Shown here: in pieces, positions 51,715 through 60,686 of the stretch | Layout: each line of letters starts with the position of its first letter | Position numbering within the stretch: the stretch's first letter is position 1 | Translations under genes and position numbers: made by a program | Notes under the pieces: generated by a model | Told to the model about the DNA's origin: nothing | What the model saw: only the letters and a program-made list of their open reading frames with translations | Database searches by the model: none | From: Lewinella sp. 4G2 | GTDB taxonomy: Bacteria > Bacteroidota > Bacteroidia > Chitinophagales > Saprospiraceae | Direction: 5' to 3' | Length of the DNA stretch: 64,000 nucleotides | NCBI RefSeq assembly: GCF_001625015.1 | Contig: NZ_LVWJ02000019.1 | Span: forward strand, 248,001-312,000

Positions 51715-52476
51715 TTATAGCTGGCGGGACAGGCGAGACAATACGGCTGACTTGTATGATGGATGTTGTGAGACGGTTGCTCCTAGGACGATGATGCCGG
51801 GGCCTTTGTCACGCTCCGCTGCGACGCGGGGGGCGATGTCGTTGACGGTGCCGAGCCAGCAACGCTCGTTGGGGCGGCTGCCGTTTTGGATGACCATGGC
51901 GGGGAGGTTTCCCTTGCCTTCGGCGTTCCAGAGGGCGCAGATTTGGTCGAGGCGGCCGAGGCCCATGAGGATGATCACGGTAGCGTTGGATTTGGGGGCG
52001 AGCAATAGATCTTCACTCAAACCGTGGTCGCGGGTGTGGGCGGTGAGTACCCAGAAGCTATCGGCGTACCCGCGGCTGGTGGGGGCGACGCCCTGTAATT
52101 CCGGCAAACTGATGCAGCTGGAGATGCCAGGAACGGTGACCGTTTCGATGCCGTGCTCGCGGGCAAAAGCGATCTCCTCCTGGCCGCGGCCAAATACGAA
52201 CGGATCCCCACCCTTCAGGCGGACGACGTGGCCGTACTCGAAGGCACAATCGACGATGAGTTGATTGATCTCCTCCTGCTTTTTGTAGTGGCACCCGGCG
52301 CGCTTGCCGACGAAGAGCTTTACGCAACCCGCGGGGGCTTCGTCGAGCAACTCATCGCTGCTGAGCGCATCGTAGAGGATGGCATCGGCGGACTGGATGG
52401 CCTTTAAGCCTTTGCGGGTGATTAGGTCGGGGTCTCCGGGGCCTGCGCCTACTAGGGTTAGGAATGGAGTTTTCAT
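51715..52476 (-). CDS. cobA: uroporphyrinogen-III C-methyltransferase
   Basis: The protein has 253 residues. The SUMT signatures are LVGAGPGDPDLITRKGLKAI, VRLKGGDPFVFGRGQEE, VPGISSCISLPELQGVAPT and the late VIQNGSRPNERCWLGTV. It methylates uroporphyrinogen III twice with SAM to form precorrin-2. Product flows to the next gene of the operon for siroheme. A palindromic element sits on each side of the gene. Confidence 0.95.
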   Translation of the reverse strand: MKTPFLTLVGAGPGDPDLITRKGLKAIQSADAILYDALSSDELLDEAPAGCVKLFVGKRAGCHYKKQEEINQLIVDCAFEYGHVVRLKGGDPFVFGRGQEEIAFAREHGIETVTVPGISSCISLPELQGVAPTSRGYADSFWVLTAHTRDHGLSEDLLLAPKSNATVIILMGLGRLDQICALWNAEGKGNLPAMVIQNGSRPNERCWLGTVNDIAPRVAAERDKGPGIIVLGATVSQHPSYKSAVLSRLSRQL

Positions 52477-52490
52477 TTGAGCATTTTAAT

Positions 52491-52654
52491 TGATACGCGA
52501 TATGCGATATGCGAATCTCGATTCTTGATTTAGCTGCCGCACGTCTTTGTCGCACTGCGTGCTCCGTCAAGCAATTGCGGTAGCGGAGCAAAGCGACTGA
52601 AACAGCGGCAGCCAAATCGTATATCAAGAATCGCAAATCGCATATCGCATATCG
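52491..52654. repeat. 164-bp long palindrome inside the sulfur operon
   Basis: The left arm (52491-52540, with GCGATATGCGATATGCGA and TTCTTGATTTAGCTGCCGC) is matched by the right arm (52605-52653) in reverse, with few mismatches, around about 64 bp. It lies between the sir stop and the cobA start, so the operon transcript would carry a strong hairpin there. Related arms lie at 51640-51714 and 25740-26130. Confidence 0.8.
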
Positions 52655-52655
52655 A

Positions 52656-54776
52656 TCAGGCTTTATAATATTCACCAATCACCTTCTTATCAAGTTGGGA
52701 TTCGCGTTCCTTGATGGCTTTAGAGACGAAAATACGCGCATCCGCCAAGTAAGCCGTGACGAAAGCCTCAGTGGGCTGCTGTTTTTTGATGCGTAATACG
52801 AAGGCTTCGAAAGGCATAGCTTCGGAGAAACGATCACCGAAGTGTTCGGAGAAATCGCGGAGGATACCGATGTGGGTATTACATTTTTTGTCTTCGGCCA
52901 GCATGAGGGCTTTGGCGGCCGTGATCATTCCGGAGTAGGCGTGGTAGGCCGCGTCGGGCAGGAGGCCGGCTTTGAGGGCTTCGCCGGAAGCGATGACCTT
53001 GTTGCTGGCATCGTCGAGGATGGCGCCGATGACGTCGATGCTGACGCCGGCGCACTCCCCTACTCCGATCTCCTGGACGTATTCGCGGTCCTGGCCCCAA
53101 TCATAAAATTCTTCCGCCGTGATGGTTTTGGCGTCACCGAGGGGTTTGAGGACGTCGTAGAAGTAACGCTTACCCTGGCGGACGACGTAATCGTTGTAAT
53201 ACTCCCCTTCCGTAGCGTTGGCCTTGTAATCGTTGAAGAGGTCGCGGATGACCTGGGGAATACGGCGCGTCGGCACCTTAATGACCTTTTGGGCGACGAA
53301 GCCGCGGCCATCGTCGGTGATGCCACCACCCACGACTACTTGCATGGCGGGGGCAATCTTCTGGCCAACGCGGATGCTGGAACCGTGGAAGCCGATGTTG
53401 GCTGCCATGTGCTGGCCACAACCGTTCATGCAGCCGGAGATCTTGATGCGGATGTCGTCCTCCGTCACCATTTCGGGGAACTCGGTGCGGACGAGGTCTT
53501 CGAGGATCTCCGCCAGACCCGTAGAGTTAGTTACGCCGAGGGCGCAGGTATCGGTGCCGGGGCAGGCGGTGATGTCGGCCGTCGTGTCGTAGCCGGGGAG
53601 GCCAAGGTTAAGGGCGTAGAGACCGTTGAAGAGGTGGGGTAGCGCAGTCGGTGGCACGTAGCGGAGGATCATCCCCTGCTGTACGCTCAGCCGTACGTCG
53701 TCGCTTGCAAACTCTTTAATGAGGCCGGCCAGCAAACGCGTCTGCTCCGCGCCCAGGTTGCCAAGGGGGATGCGGATGGCGACGGCCCGGTAGCCTCCCT
53801 GCTTTTGTTCGGTGACGTTGGTCTTGAGCCACTCCGCGTACAAATTGGGGTGGAGTGGCTCAGTTGCTTCGAAGTTATCGGACGGGATCGTTCCGAGAGC
53901 CGGGGCCCAGGATTCGTCGATCTCTACCGTCTGATTTTCGAGGCTGGCCATTTCTTCGGTGACGAGCTCCAGGAAGGTTTCGAGGCCCATGTCCTTGAGG
54001 AGGTACTTCATGCGGGCCTTCATCCGCTTTTCGCGTTCCCCGTAACGGTCAAACACCCGGAGGCCGGCCTCCATGAAGGGGATGATCCGGTTGGCGGGGA
54101 GAAATTCGAAAGCGGTGGGGGCGATCATGGAAACGGCGCCCAGCCCTCCGGCTACGACGACCTTAAAGCCCTTCACCCCGTCCTGAATGCGAGGGATGAA
54201 GCCGAAATCGTGGAAATAGGTAAAGGCACTATCCTGCTCGCTGCTGGAGAAAGCCGGCTTGATCTTACGGCCCATTTCCTGACAGATGGGATTGCGCAGG
54301 AAGTATTCGAAACTGGCCTGTACGTAGGGCGTCACATCGAAAGGTTCGTTGGGGTCGACGCCGGCCATGGGGCTGGCGGTGATGTTTCTGACGGTATTAC
54401 CACAGGCTTCGCGGGCGGTCATACCGGCCTCGGCGAGTTCCTTCCAGATCTTCGGGCTGTCGTTCAGCTTGACGTAGTGCATCTGCACGTTCTGCCGGGT
54501 CGTAATGTGAAGGCGACCATTGGTGTGGCGCTCGGACATATCCGCCAGGGCAATCAATTGGTCGGGGGTTACGTGGCCGAAGGGGATCTTCGTCCGGAAC
54601 ATATGGACGCCCAGTTGGCGCTGCCCGTAGACGCCGCGGGTGAGGCGGTAATGCTTAAAGCGGTCCTCATCTTCCTGGCCTCGTTGATAGGCGTAGATGC
54701 GGTCCACGAGTTCCTGGATATCCGCGCGGGCGGGGGCGTCAATGTGTTGTAAGTCGAGATCTTGTGTGGTAGTCAT
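52656..54776 (-). CDS. siroheme sulfite (or nitrite) reductase, ferredoxin type, with C-terminal extension
   Basis: The protein has 706 residues. Two NIR/SIR repeats are visible (HMFRTKIPFGHVTPDQL and RIPLGNLGAEQTRLLAGL), as are RLHITTRQNVQMHYVK, TVRNITASPMAG and the cluster/siroheme cysteines ACPGTDTC and ISGCMNGCGQH. The reductase core normally ends near residue 570; about 120 further, mainly helical residues follow (ITAEEFYDWGQDREY to the end), apparently a HEPN-like tail. Sulfite rather than nitrite is favoured because cysH and siroheme genes follow. It is the first gene of the operon. Confidence 0.9.
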   Translation of the reverse strand: MTTTQDLDLQHIDAPARADIQELVDRIYAYQRGQEDEDRFKHYRLTRGVYGQRQLGVHMFRTKIPFGHVTPDQLIALADMSERHTNGRLHITTRQNVQMHYVKLNDSPKIWKELAEAGMTAREACGNTVRNITASPMAGVDPNEPFDVTPYVQASFEYFLRNPICQEMGRKIKPAFSSSEQDSAFTYFHDFGFIPRIQDGVKGFKVVVAGGLGAVSMIAPTAFEFLPANRIIPFMEAGLRVFDRYGEREKRMKARMKYLLKDMGLETFLELVTEEMASLENQTVEIDESWAPALGTIPSDNFEATEPLHPNLYAEWLKTNVTEQKQGGYRAVAIRIPLGNLGAEQTRLLAGLIKEFASDDVRLSVQQGMILRYVPPTALPHLFNGLYALNLGLPGYDTTADITACPGTDTCALGVTNSTGLAEILEDLVRTEFPEMVTEDDIRIKISGCMNGCGQHMAANIGFHGSSIRVGQKIAPAMQVVVGGGITDDGRGFVAQKVIKVPTRRIPQVIRDLFNDYKANATEGEYYNDYVVRQGKRYFYDVLKPLGDAKTITAEEFYDWGQDREYVQEIGVGECAGVSIDVIGAILDDASNKVIASGEALKAGLLPDAAYHAYSGMITAAKALMLAEDKKCNTHIGILRDFSEHFGDRFSEAMPFEAFVLRIKKQQPTEAFVTAYLADARIFVSKAIKERESQLDKKVIGEYYKA

Positions 54777-55038
54777 ACCCGAAAGTACCCGTTTGCGTGC
54801 CTTTCGGTCGAATTGAAGTATGAAAAGAACAACCTATGAACGTTTAATATTTTAGGCCAACTATCTGTAAAGCAGCATTTTACAAAACTACATTTCCGGC
54901 ATTCGTCCAAACCTTAACATATATTAAAAATCGCCATGCGTTGTTTTCTTTCATTTTAAACTAAGTATTTGATCATACCAATGGTTTTCACCTCCATTTA
55001 CGGTCGTTAACAACTGATGGCAGAATGGGTTAGAACTG

Positions 55039-56091
55039 GTGAGCATTAGCGTAAACACTCGTAACTATCCAAACAACGGAACCGTGGAAAAATTTAGAAA
55101 AGCCATTTACATTTTGCTGTGCGTGGTTACCGTCATCGTGATGCTGGCCTCCGTGCTTTCAGTATTTCGGGATACACCGAACCGGTACCTGAAAATGCTG
55201 GATTTCCCGCGCATTCAATTCTTCATCGCCTCGCTGATCACTTTGCCGTTGTTCATCTGGGATACCCAACGGTGGAAATGGTACGACTATGCCCTCGTAG
55301 TGGGCCTGGTTGGTGGGCTCGTTATCCAGGGGCGGTACCTGATCAATTATACGCCACTCGTCAGCCCTACCGTCCCGCAGGCGGATGCGTCGGTCACCAC
55401 GGCGGACGAAGTGAGTATCCTACTCGCGAACGTGTACCGGGAAAATAAGGAGACGCAACCTTTAATTGATTTAATCGAGGATAAGCAACCCGACTTCGTC
55501 GTGGCCATGGAGGTCAACGCCTACTGGGATAAAGGGCTGGCGCCAATTGAACGGGACTACCCCTACGTTGAAAAACGCGTCAACGAGGTTGGCTACGGGA
55601 TGTCGCTGTACAGCAAATTCCCACTGGAAAATGTCATCGTAAAGGAGCTGAATAATGACAAGGTGCCTTCCTTCGAAGCCCGCGTTCAATTAGATAATGG
55701 CCGCGAGATACAATTGCACACCGTCCACCCCGTCCCGCCGAAGTACTTTGAGAAATTACCCGACAATGAGGGCCAGAAAGAAGTAGCTCTCCGCAAGGTT
55801 GGTGATGATATAGCCGCTAATTCCCTCCCCAGCATCGTAGCCGGAGATCTGAACGACGTCGTTTGGGGGTTCACCGATGAGCTTATGGAAACGGAGGTAG
55901 ACCTGCTGGACGACGTCCGCGTTGGCCGTGGGATCTTATCCTCTTTCGACGCGACGTCCTGGATCATGCGGTGGCCGATTGACCACGTCTTCGTCACCAA
56001 GGAATTCAGCGTAGTGGAGTTGGAGCGGGGATCGGATATTGGTTCGGACCACTTCCCGATCTACGTTAAGTTGGCCATTCCGGCACAATAG
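55039..56091 (+). CDS. membrane-anchored endonuclease/exonuclease/phosphatase-family protein
   Basis: The protein has 350 residues from a GTG at 55039; a GTG at 55084 is also possible. Three membrane segments (about 20-42, 55-73 and 80-97) precede an EEP domain (about 125-345). EEP motifs are ILLANVYRENKE, DFVVAMEVNAYW (metal-binding Glu), VAGDLNDVVWG (Asp-x-Asn) and IGSDHFPIYV (Asp-His). The architecture resembles the EEP proteins of Bacteroidota thought to act on lipids, nucleotides or phosphate esters at the membrane. Substrate is unknown. The 262-bp gap before it is AT-rich with no feature I can name. Confidence 0.85.
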   Translation: MSISVNTRNYPNNGTVEKFRKAIYILLCVVTVIVMLASVLSVFRDTPNRYLKMLDFPRIQFFIASLITLPLFIWDTQRWKWYDYALVVGLVGGLVIQGRYLINYTPLVSPTVPQADASVTTADEVSILLANVYRENKETQPLIDLIEDKQPDFVVAMEVNAYWDKGLAPIERDYPYVEKRVNEVGYGMSLYSKFPLENVIVKELNNDKVPSFEARVQLDNGREIQLHTVHPVPPKYFEKLPDNEGQKEVALRKVGDDIAANSLPSIVAGDLNDVVWGFTDELMETEVDLLDDVRVGRGILSSFDATSWIMRWPIDHVFVTKEFSVVELERGSDIGSDHFPIYVKLAIPAQ

Positions 56092-56226
56092 CTAAAGACA
56101 CATGTTTGGCCATCCGTTCTGATCTAGAAAAGCAACATTACCCGCCCATATATTCAATTGTTAGGATCGACACAGGAATAGGCTTTTATGCTGGGCCATC
56201 CTTGCGAGCGTTTGCGAGTGCACTGC

Positions 56227-56628
56227 TTAACCTTGAGCTGATAGCCTACCATCCGGTTCGGGGTACCACTTCGTAAGGTTGAGGACCGCCCACGCGAAAA
56301 GGATCAGTTCTAAAATTAAGCCAACCAGGAATTGTGGCGAGTTACCGTCAAGAACGATACTGATCGTCCGCCCAACGGCTAGACCGCCCATGAAGAGGGC
56401 GTTTACGAACGTGGCGTTTCGCCAGTGGTCCGGTTTCCAGACGGCGTATACCCAGTAGCCGCCGATGGCCCAGTACAGCCCCATCACCGCGCGGAAGATG
56501 TTTTTCAGATCAATATCCTCTACGGAAAAGCCGAATACTTCCGGCAAGATTCTGGCGGGGGCGGCGCCGTATACCAGACTTACCGACAGTACGATCGCCG
56601 CAGAAATAATGAGTTGGGCATTTTTCAT
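56227..56628 (-). CDS. DUF4345 membrane protein
   Basis: The protein has 133 residues from the ATG at 56628; an in-frame ATG at 56712 adds unlike residues read through a 17-bp dispersed word. Four hydrophobic helices are present (about 3-22, 38-58, 67-88 and 98-121). The ARILPEVFGFSVED, FRAVMGLYWAIGGYWVYA and GGLAVGRTISIVLDG segments identify DUF4345. Function is unknown. Confidence 0.82.
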   Translation of the reverse strand: MKNAQLIISAAIVLSVSLVYGAAPARILPEVFGFSVEDIDLKNIFRAVMGLYWAIGGYWVYAVWKPDHWRNATFVNALFMGGLAVGRTISIVLDGNSPQFLVGLILELILFAWAVLNLTKWYPEPDGRLSAQG

Positions 56629-56760
56629 GATTATTCCTTCTTCCGGTAAAGCTACCATACCCATCTTCCCCGGCACCCGCGGCAGCGCCAAAAAACCATT
56701 ACCCGTACTCAACCATATATTGGCTTCACCCGATTAGTAGTTGAACACCCCCGAAACACT

Positions 56761-57534
56761 ATGTCCCAACCCGCCGTCTATATCCGTAACCTCGTGAAGA
56801 GTTACGGGAAAAAAGAGGTAATTACCGGCCTCGACCTTGAACTGGATAACGGCCAGATTATTGGCTACATCGGCCCGAATGGCGCCGGAAAATCCACGAC
56901 CATGCGGATTTTAGCCGGCCTGGATAACGACTTTACCGGCGACGTGCAGGTACTGGGAATCGACGTCAAAAAGGACCCCGTCGGCGTTAAACGCCGCATC
57001 GGCTACCTGCCCGAAGCGGGGGATATGTACGACGTGCTGCGGCCCGATGAATTCTACGATCTGGTCGGTAGTTTGCACGGGCTGGAGCAGGAAACCATCC
57101 GCCGACGCGCCGCCAAACTGGAGGATTTTCTGCAACTTAAATACACCGATAAACAGCGCATCGATACCTTCAGCAAGGGGATGCGCCAGAAAGTATTGCT
57201 GACGAGTACGCTGCTTCACGACCCGGATCTGATCTTCATGGACGAGCCGCTGAACGGCCTCGACGCCAACTCCGTCATCCGGGTAAAGGACCTGCTTGCG
57301 AGCCTTGCGGCGGACGGCAAAACCATCTTCTACAGTAGCCACATTATGGACGTCGTGGAACGGATCAGTAACCGGATCGTGCTGCTCAACGACGGCAAGA
57401 TCGTAGCCAACGGCACCTTTGCGGAGATCAATGAGCAAGTCCGGGGCGGCAATCTGGAGAACCTCTTTGCCAGCCTCACCGGCGGTACGGCCTCCGGCGA
57501 AGTCGCTACCTTCAAACTCGGCGACGATGAATAA
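56761..57534 (+). CDS. ABC transporter ATP-binding protein
   Basis: The protein has 257 residues. All ABC motifs are present: GYIGPNGAGKSTTMR (Walker A), a Q-loop equivalent at IGYLPEAGDMY, TFSKGMRQKVLL (signature) and DLIFMDEPLNGLD (Walker B), and SSHIMD (H-loop). It is an ABC-2 export type ATPase of the CcmA/Nat family. Its last codons overlap the start of the permease gene by 8 bp, so the two form one transporter. The cargo is unknown. Confidence 0.92.
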   Translation: MSQPAVYIRNLVKSYGKKEVITGLDLELDNGQIIGYIGPNGAGKSTTMRILAGLDNDFTGDVQVLGIDVKKDPVGVKRRIGYLPEAGDMYDVLRPDEFYDLVGSLHGLEQETIRRRAAKLEDFLQLKYTDKQRIDTFSKGMRQKVLLTSTLLHDPDLIFMDEPLNGLDANSVIRVKDLLASLAADGKTIFYSSHIMDVVERISNRIVLLNDGKIVANGTFAEINEQVRGGNLENLFASLTGGTASGEVATFKLGDDE

Positions 57535-59209
57535 ATTATTCGTTTGGCTCATCGGCCTCTTCGGCCCCCTCTGGGAGCGGGCGGGGGCGGACCCACGGGC
57601 CGTAAAACTGATCGTCGCCACCAAACTGAAGGTATCCGACCGGGTACCGAAGGGCATGAATTACGGGGCGCGCAAGAAGAAGCCGAGCAAGTGGATGGAG
57701 TTCTTCAGCTACTTCATGATGGCCTTGATCGGCCTTGTGGTGGTCGTGCTCCTCTTTAAGTTTGACCACCAGCCTACCGCTCTCGGCATCGGGTACTCCG
57801 TGATCGGTATTTACCTGTGCATGATGCTCGTCCTGGAACTCAGCGACAGCATATTTGATACGCGGGACGTGAGCGTGCTGCTCAGCCGGCCCATCAGCGA
57901 CTTCACTTTTGCTTTATCGCGCGGCTTATTCGTGTTCGCCTACGCGGCCAAGATGATGCTTTCGATGGCCCTGCCGCCCTTCATCTGTCTGGCCTTTATT
58001 GCGCCCCTGCAGTTGCCGATTTTCTTTTTGGCGACTACGGCGATCACGGTGATCAGTACGGTTGGCATCCTCAGTTTTTACCAATTTTTGCTGCGAAAAC
58101 TGAGCACGGCCACGCTGAAAAAGGTGCTTTCCACGACGCAAATGTTGTTCAGCGGCTTCTTCATTATGATCTACCTCGGGCCACAACTTGCCAGTGGCAT
58201 TGACGATTCTTACTACGGCATCCGATTGGTCGGGGAGACCGCCGGGTTCATCTTCCCGAGCTTCTGGATCGGGGCCTGGCACGACCTCGGCGCAGGGGCG
58301 ACGACTCTCAGTTACGTACAAGCGGGCTTGGGTTTAGCAACGGTCATCCTTGCCTCGGTGGTGTACCGCAGCCAGGCGCAGGGTTACGCTGCGGGCTTGC
58401 TTAAGCTGGGCAGCTCGGGGTCGGCGGTACAGGAAACCGAACCCGACGGGGATACCCCCGTAAATACGCAGACGGATACGGGCCCACGGAAACCCTCCCT
58501 GGGCGACCGGTTGGCGGTCCTTTTTACCCGTCCCGGTATTGAGCGGGCGAGTTACAAGTTTCACTGGGCCATGATGCTACGGGCGCGGTCGTTCAAGAAT
58601 AAGGTTTACCCTACGCTGCTTTTTGCGCCATTCTTCGTAGTGTTCTTCATGATCCGGGACGGCTTTAGTGGGGGGGACGGTATCTTCGGTAGCAGCCTAC
58701 TTTTCGGGCTGTACTACATGATGATGACGGTCATCACGCCCCTCGGCCAAGCGCGCATTGCCGAGAAACCTTCCGCCGCCTGGGTGTGGCAGGTGCATCC
58801 GTTGCCGAACCGGGGGCCGGTGGCTTACGGGCAGTACATGGCCTCGTTGAGCCAGTTTTACCTGCCCACTTTTTTGATTACCCTTCCGCTCTTTTTGTAC
58901 CAGGGTGGCCTCGGTTTTTTCCCCGACGTTCTGCTGGCGATGGCGCTTTCCATCGTGGCTGGTGCCCTTTTCCAAATGCTGGAGCGCACCCTCCCCTTTT
59001 CCCGCGCGATTGACAATAATCGCATGAGTAATATTGGTGCGGTGATTGCAGTGTTTTTGTTTGCGGGGTTGGCTGGGTTTGGTCATTATTTGTTACGCCA
59101 ACTTCCTTACGGTATTTGGTTTGGCCTTGTTGGTGCCGTGATCGCCGGATTTATCAGTTTGTATTGGTTGCGGCGGATGAAGGGTTCTTTTGAGGAGGTG
59201 GTTGAGTGA
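57527..59209 (+). CDS. ABC-2-like export permease
   Basis: The protein has 560 residues from the ATG at 57527, inside the end of the ATPase gene. Twelve or so hydrophobic segments are spread in two halves separated by a polar loop (about 295-340, rich in Thr and Asp). This is the size and layout of large Bacteroidota ABC exporter permeases. With the ATPase it should form a homo- or pseudo-dimeric exporter in the inner membrane; the substrate cannot be read from sequence. Confidence 0.85.
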   Translation: MNKLFVWLIGLFGPLWERAGADPRAVKLIVATKLKVSDRVPKGMNYGARKKKPSKWMEFFSYFMMALIGLVVVVLLFKFDHQPTALGIGYSVIGIYLCMMLVLELSDSIFDTRDVSVLLSRPISDFTFALSRGLFVFAYAAKMMLSMALPPFICLAFIAPLQLPIFFLATTAITVISTVGILSFYQFLLRKLSTATLKKVLSTTQMLFSGFFIMIYLGPQLASGIDDSYYGIRLVGETAGFIFPSFWIGAWHDLGAGATTLSYVQAGLGLATVILASVVYRSQAQGYAAGLLKLGSSGSAVQETEPDGDTPVNTQTDTGPRKPSLGDRLAVLFTRPGIERASYKFHWAMMLRARSFKNKVYPTLLFAPFFVVFFMIRDGFSGGDGIFGSSLLFGLYYMMMTVITPLGQARIAEKPSAAWVWQVHPLPNRGPVAYGQYMASLSQFYLPTFLITLPLFLYQGGLGFFPDVLLAMALSIVAGALFQMLERTLPFSRAIDNNRMSNIGAVIAVFLFAGLAGFGHYLLRQLPYGIWFGLVGAVIAGFISLYWLRRMKGSFEEVVE

Positions 59210-59329
59210 TTTTTTGCGCTGTCGCAGGTGCAGGGTGTAGGGCAAGTAATATGGGATTTGACGGATTGTGCTGGATTACTCTAATAATTATGATGGATGC
59301 CTCGGTGTCCATAACTGTGGCTTTCTGTG

Positions 59330-59840
59330 TCTTCCCGGCTCCCGACCTCCAGGTCGGGCTGCTATTTATTCGATAAAAACTATTGATATAATTTTTTCCG
59401 TTTCCTTTCTGACACTTCTTTTATGCCATTTCCTTTCTATCACTTCTTTTGTGATCACCACGCAGTAGCAGCGAAGCTAAAAGAAGCAAAAGTCTCGTCC
59501 TATAACCATGGCTTAACGCGTGTACTCGGCTCCCGATCTCCAGGTCGGGCTTTTTATTTTTGGGCAATTCTAATAATATGATTTTGCTGTTTTCTTTCTG
59601 ACACTTCTTTTGTGACCAAAAGAAGCAAAAGTCTTGTCCTTTGCAGGTGGCTTAACGCAAAATTTCTTCGGATTAGCTAAACGCTGCAAACTCGCTTAAC
59701 GACTTATTTTCAAGCACCGATTTGCGATTGCATCAAATTTGGTTCCATACAGAATTTGTATCAACTCGAACAGTGCAGCGTTCTTAACGCTAATCCGAAG
59801 AAATTTTACTACCACCTGCAAGGGACGGATAAAACCTACG
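59330..59840. repeat. composite palindromic repeat array, copy 2 (inverted relative to copy 1)
   Basis: Read in reverse, this is the same order as 3711-4207: a palindromic block (59638-59830), then two units with AAAGAAG-rich segments and CCCGACCT/AGGTCGGG hairpins (59341-59358 and 59532-59549). The second hairpin is followed by TTTTTATTTT and is a likely terminator for the ABC operon. It sits between convergent genes, as does copy 1. Together with a 17-bp word at 59215-59231 it fills the 680-bp gap. Confidence 0.85.
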
Positions 59841-59888
59841 CATCAAAGTATCCCGTCCAAAATCTAAAATCTATCTTCTAAAGTCCTT

Positions 59889-60563
59889 CTACCCTCCCCC
59901 CAAAGTCTTAATCTCCTTCGCACTCAGTACCGAACCTTGCACCTGCGTCCGCGCCGCGTTGATCATAGCTTTGCCTACCTGGGCGCTGGTGGATACGCTT
60001 TTGAATTTATTGAATAAACCGTAAAGGGGTTTGGTGACGGTGAGCAAGGCATTGACCCACTTACTTTTGGATTTGATGCCTTCACCGGGAATGACCATAC
60101 CGATGCGGAAGGCGTAGGCTGCCGCGAAGCCACGGTTGAGGATGTAGTTCTCAGTTTTTCCCTTGACGCGGGCCCACATGAGTCGGCCGGATTCAGTGCC
60201 ATCCGTGCCTGCACCCGAGACGTAGATGAATACCGAGCGGTAGTTGGCGGCGTAGATGGCGTCGGCCAGGCTCTGGGTGACGGTGTAGGTGAGGCGGGTG
60301 TAGTCGGCTTCGTTCATGCCCGCTGAAGAGACGCCCATGCAGTGAAAACAGGCACCGGGCTGGAAGGCAGTGAGTTGGTCGATGGCCGTGGAGAAATCGG
60401 TAAAATCCTCATGGATCAGTTCCCGCAGCTTGGGGTGGGTAATATCACCGGGCCGGCGGGCGATGGAGAGCACCTGGTCGACCGCCTTGTTCTCCAGGCA
60501 TTCGAGCAGAACACCTTTACCGATCATACCGGAGGCACCAGTGAGGACGACGTTGAGGGGCAT
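59889..60563 (-). CDS. atypical SDR, NAD(P)-binding epimerase-like protein
   Basis: The protein has 224 residues. The N-terminal VVLTGASGMIGKGVLLECL is a cofactor-binding loop of the extended/atypical SDR type, followed by FHCMGVSSAGMNEADYTRLT, IYVSGAGTDGTESGRLMWARVKGKTE and a YAFRIGMVIPGEG strand. The YxxxK catalytic pair is replaced by a WARVKGK segment, as in NmrA/HTATIP2-like proteins, so it may act as a redox sensor or weak reductase. No partner gene is obvious. A near-match of the 17-bp word lies close to its 3' end (59939-59955). Confidence 0.8.
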   Translation of the reverse strand: MPLNVVLTGASGMIGKGVLLECLENKAVDQVLSIARRPGDITHPKLRELIHEDFTDFSTAIDQLTAFQPGACFHCMGVSSAGMNEADYTRLTYTVTQSLADAIYAANYRSVFIYVSGAGTDGTESGRLMWARVKGKTENYILNRGFAAAYAFRIGMVIPGEGIKSKSKWVNALLTVTKPLYGLFNKFKSVSTSAQVGKAMINAARTQVQGSVLSAKEIKTLGGG

Positions 60564-60631
60564 ACACTACAGTTGGATGGGCGGCAAAAGTACATTAATT
60601 GAGACTACTTGGTAGGATCCACGCTAAATGT

Positions 60632-60669
60632 AAAAATCCCCGCCAGACTGAAGTCTGGAGGGGATTTTA
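60632..60669 (-). terminator. intrinsic terminator of the PRC-barrel gene
   Basis: On the minus strand AAAATCCCC and GGGGATTTT pair, with an inner CCAGACT/AGTCTGG stem, followed by a short T-run. Confidence 0.8.
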
Positions 60670-60686
60670 ATGTTTGCTTTTTCAGC

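Noticed and set aside
53805-54752. A 315-codon plus-strand open frame opposite the sulfite reductase gene
   Set aside because: It is a shadow of a conserved reductase, with no domain of its own.
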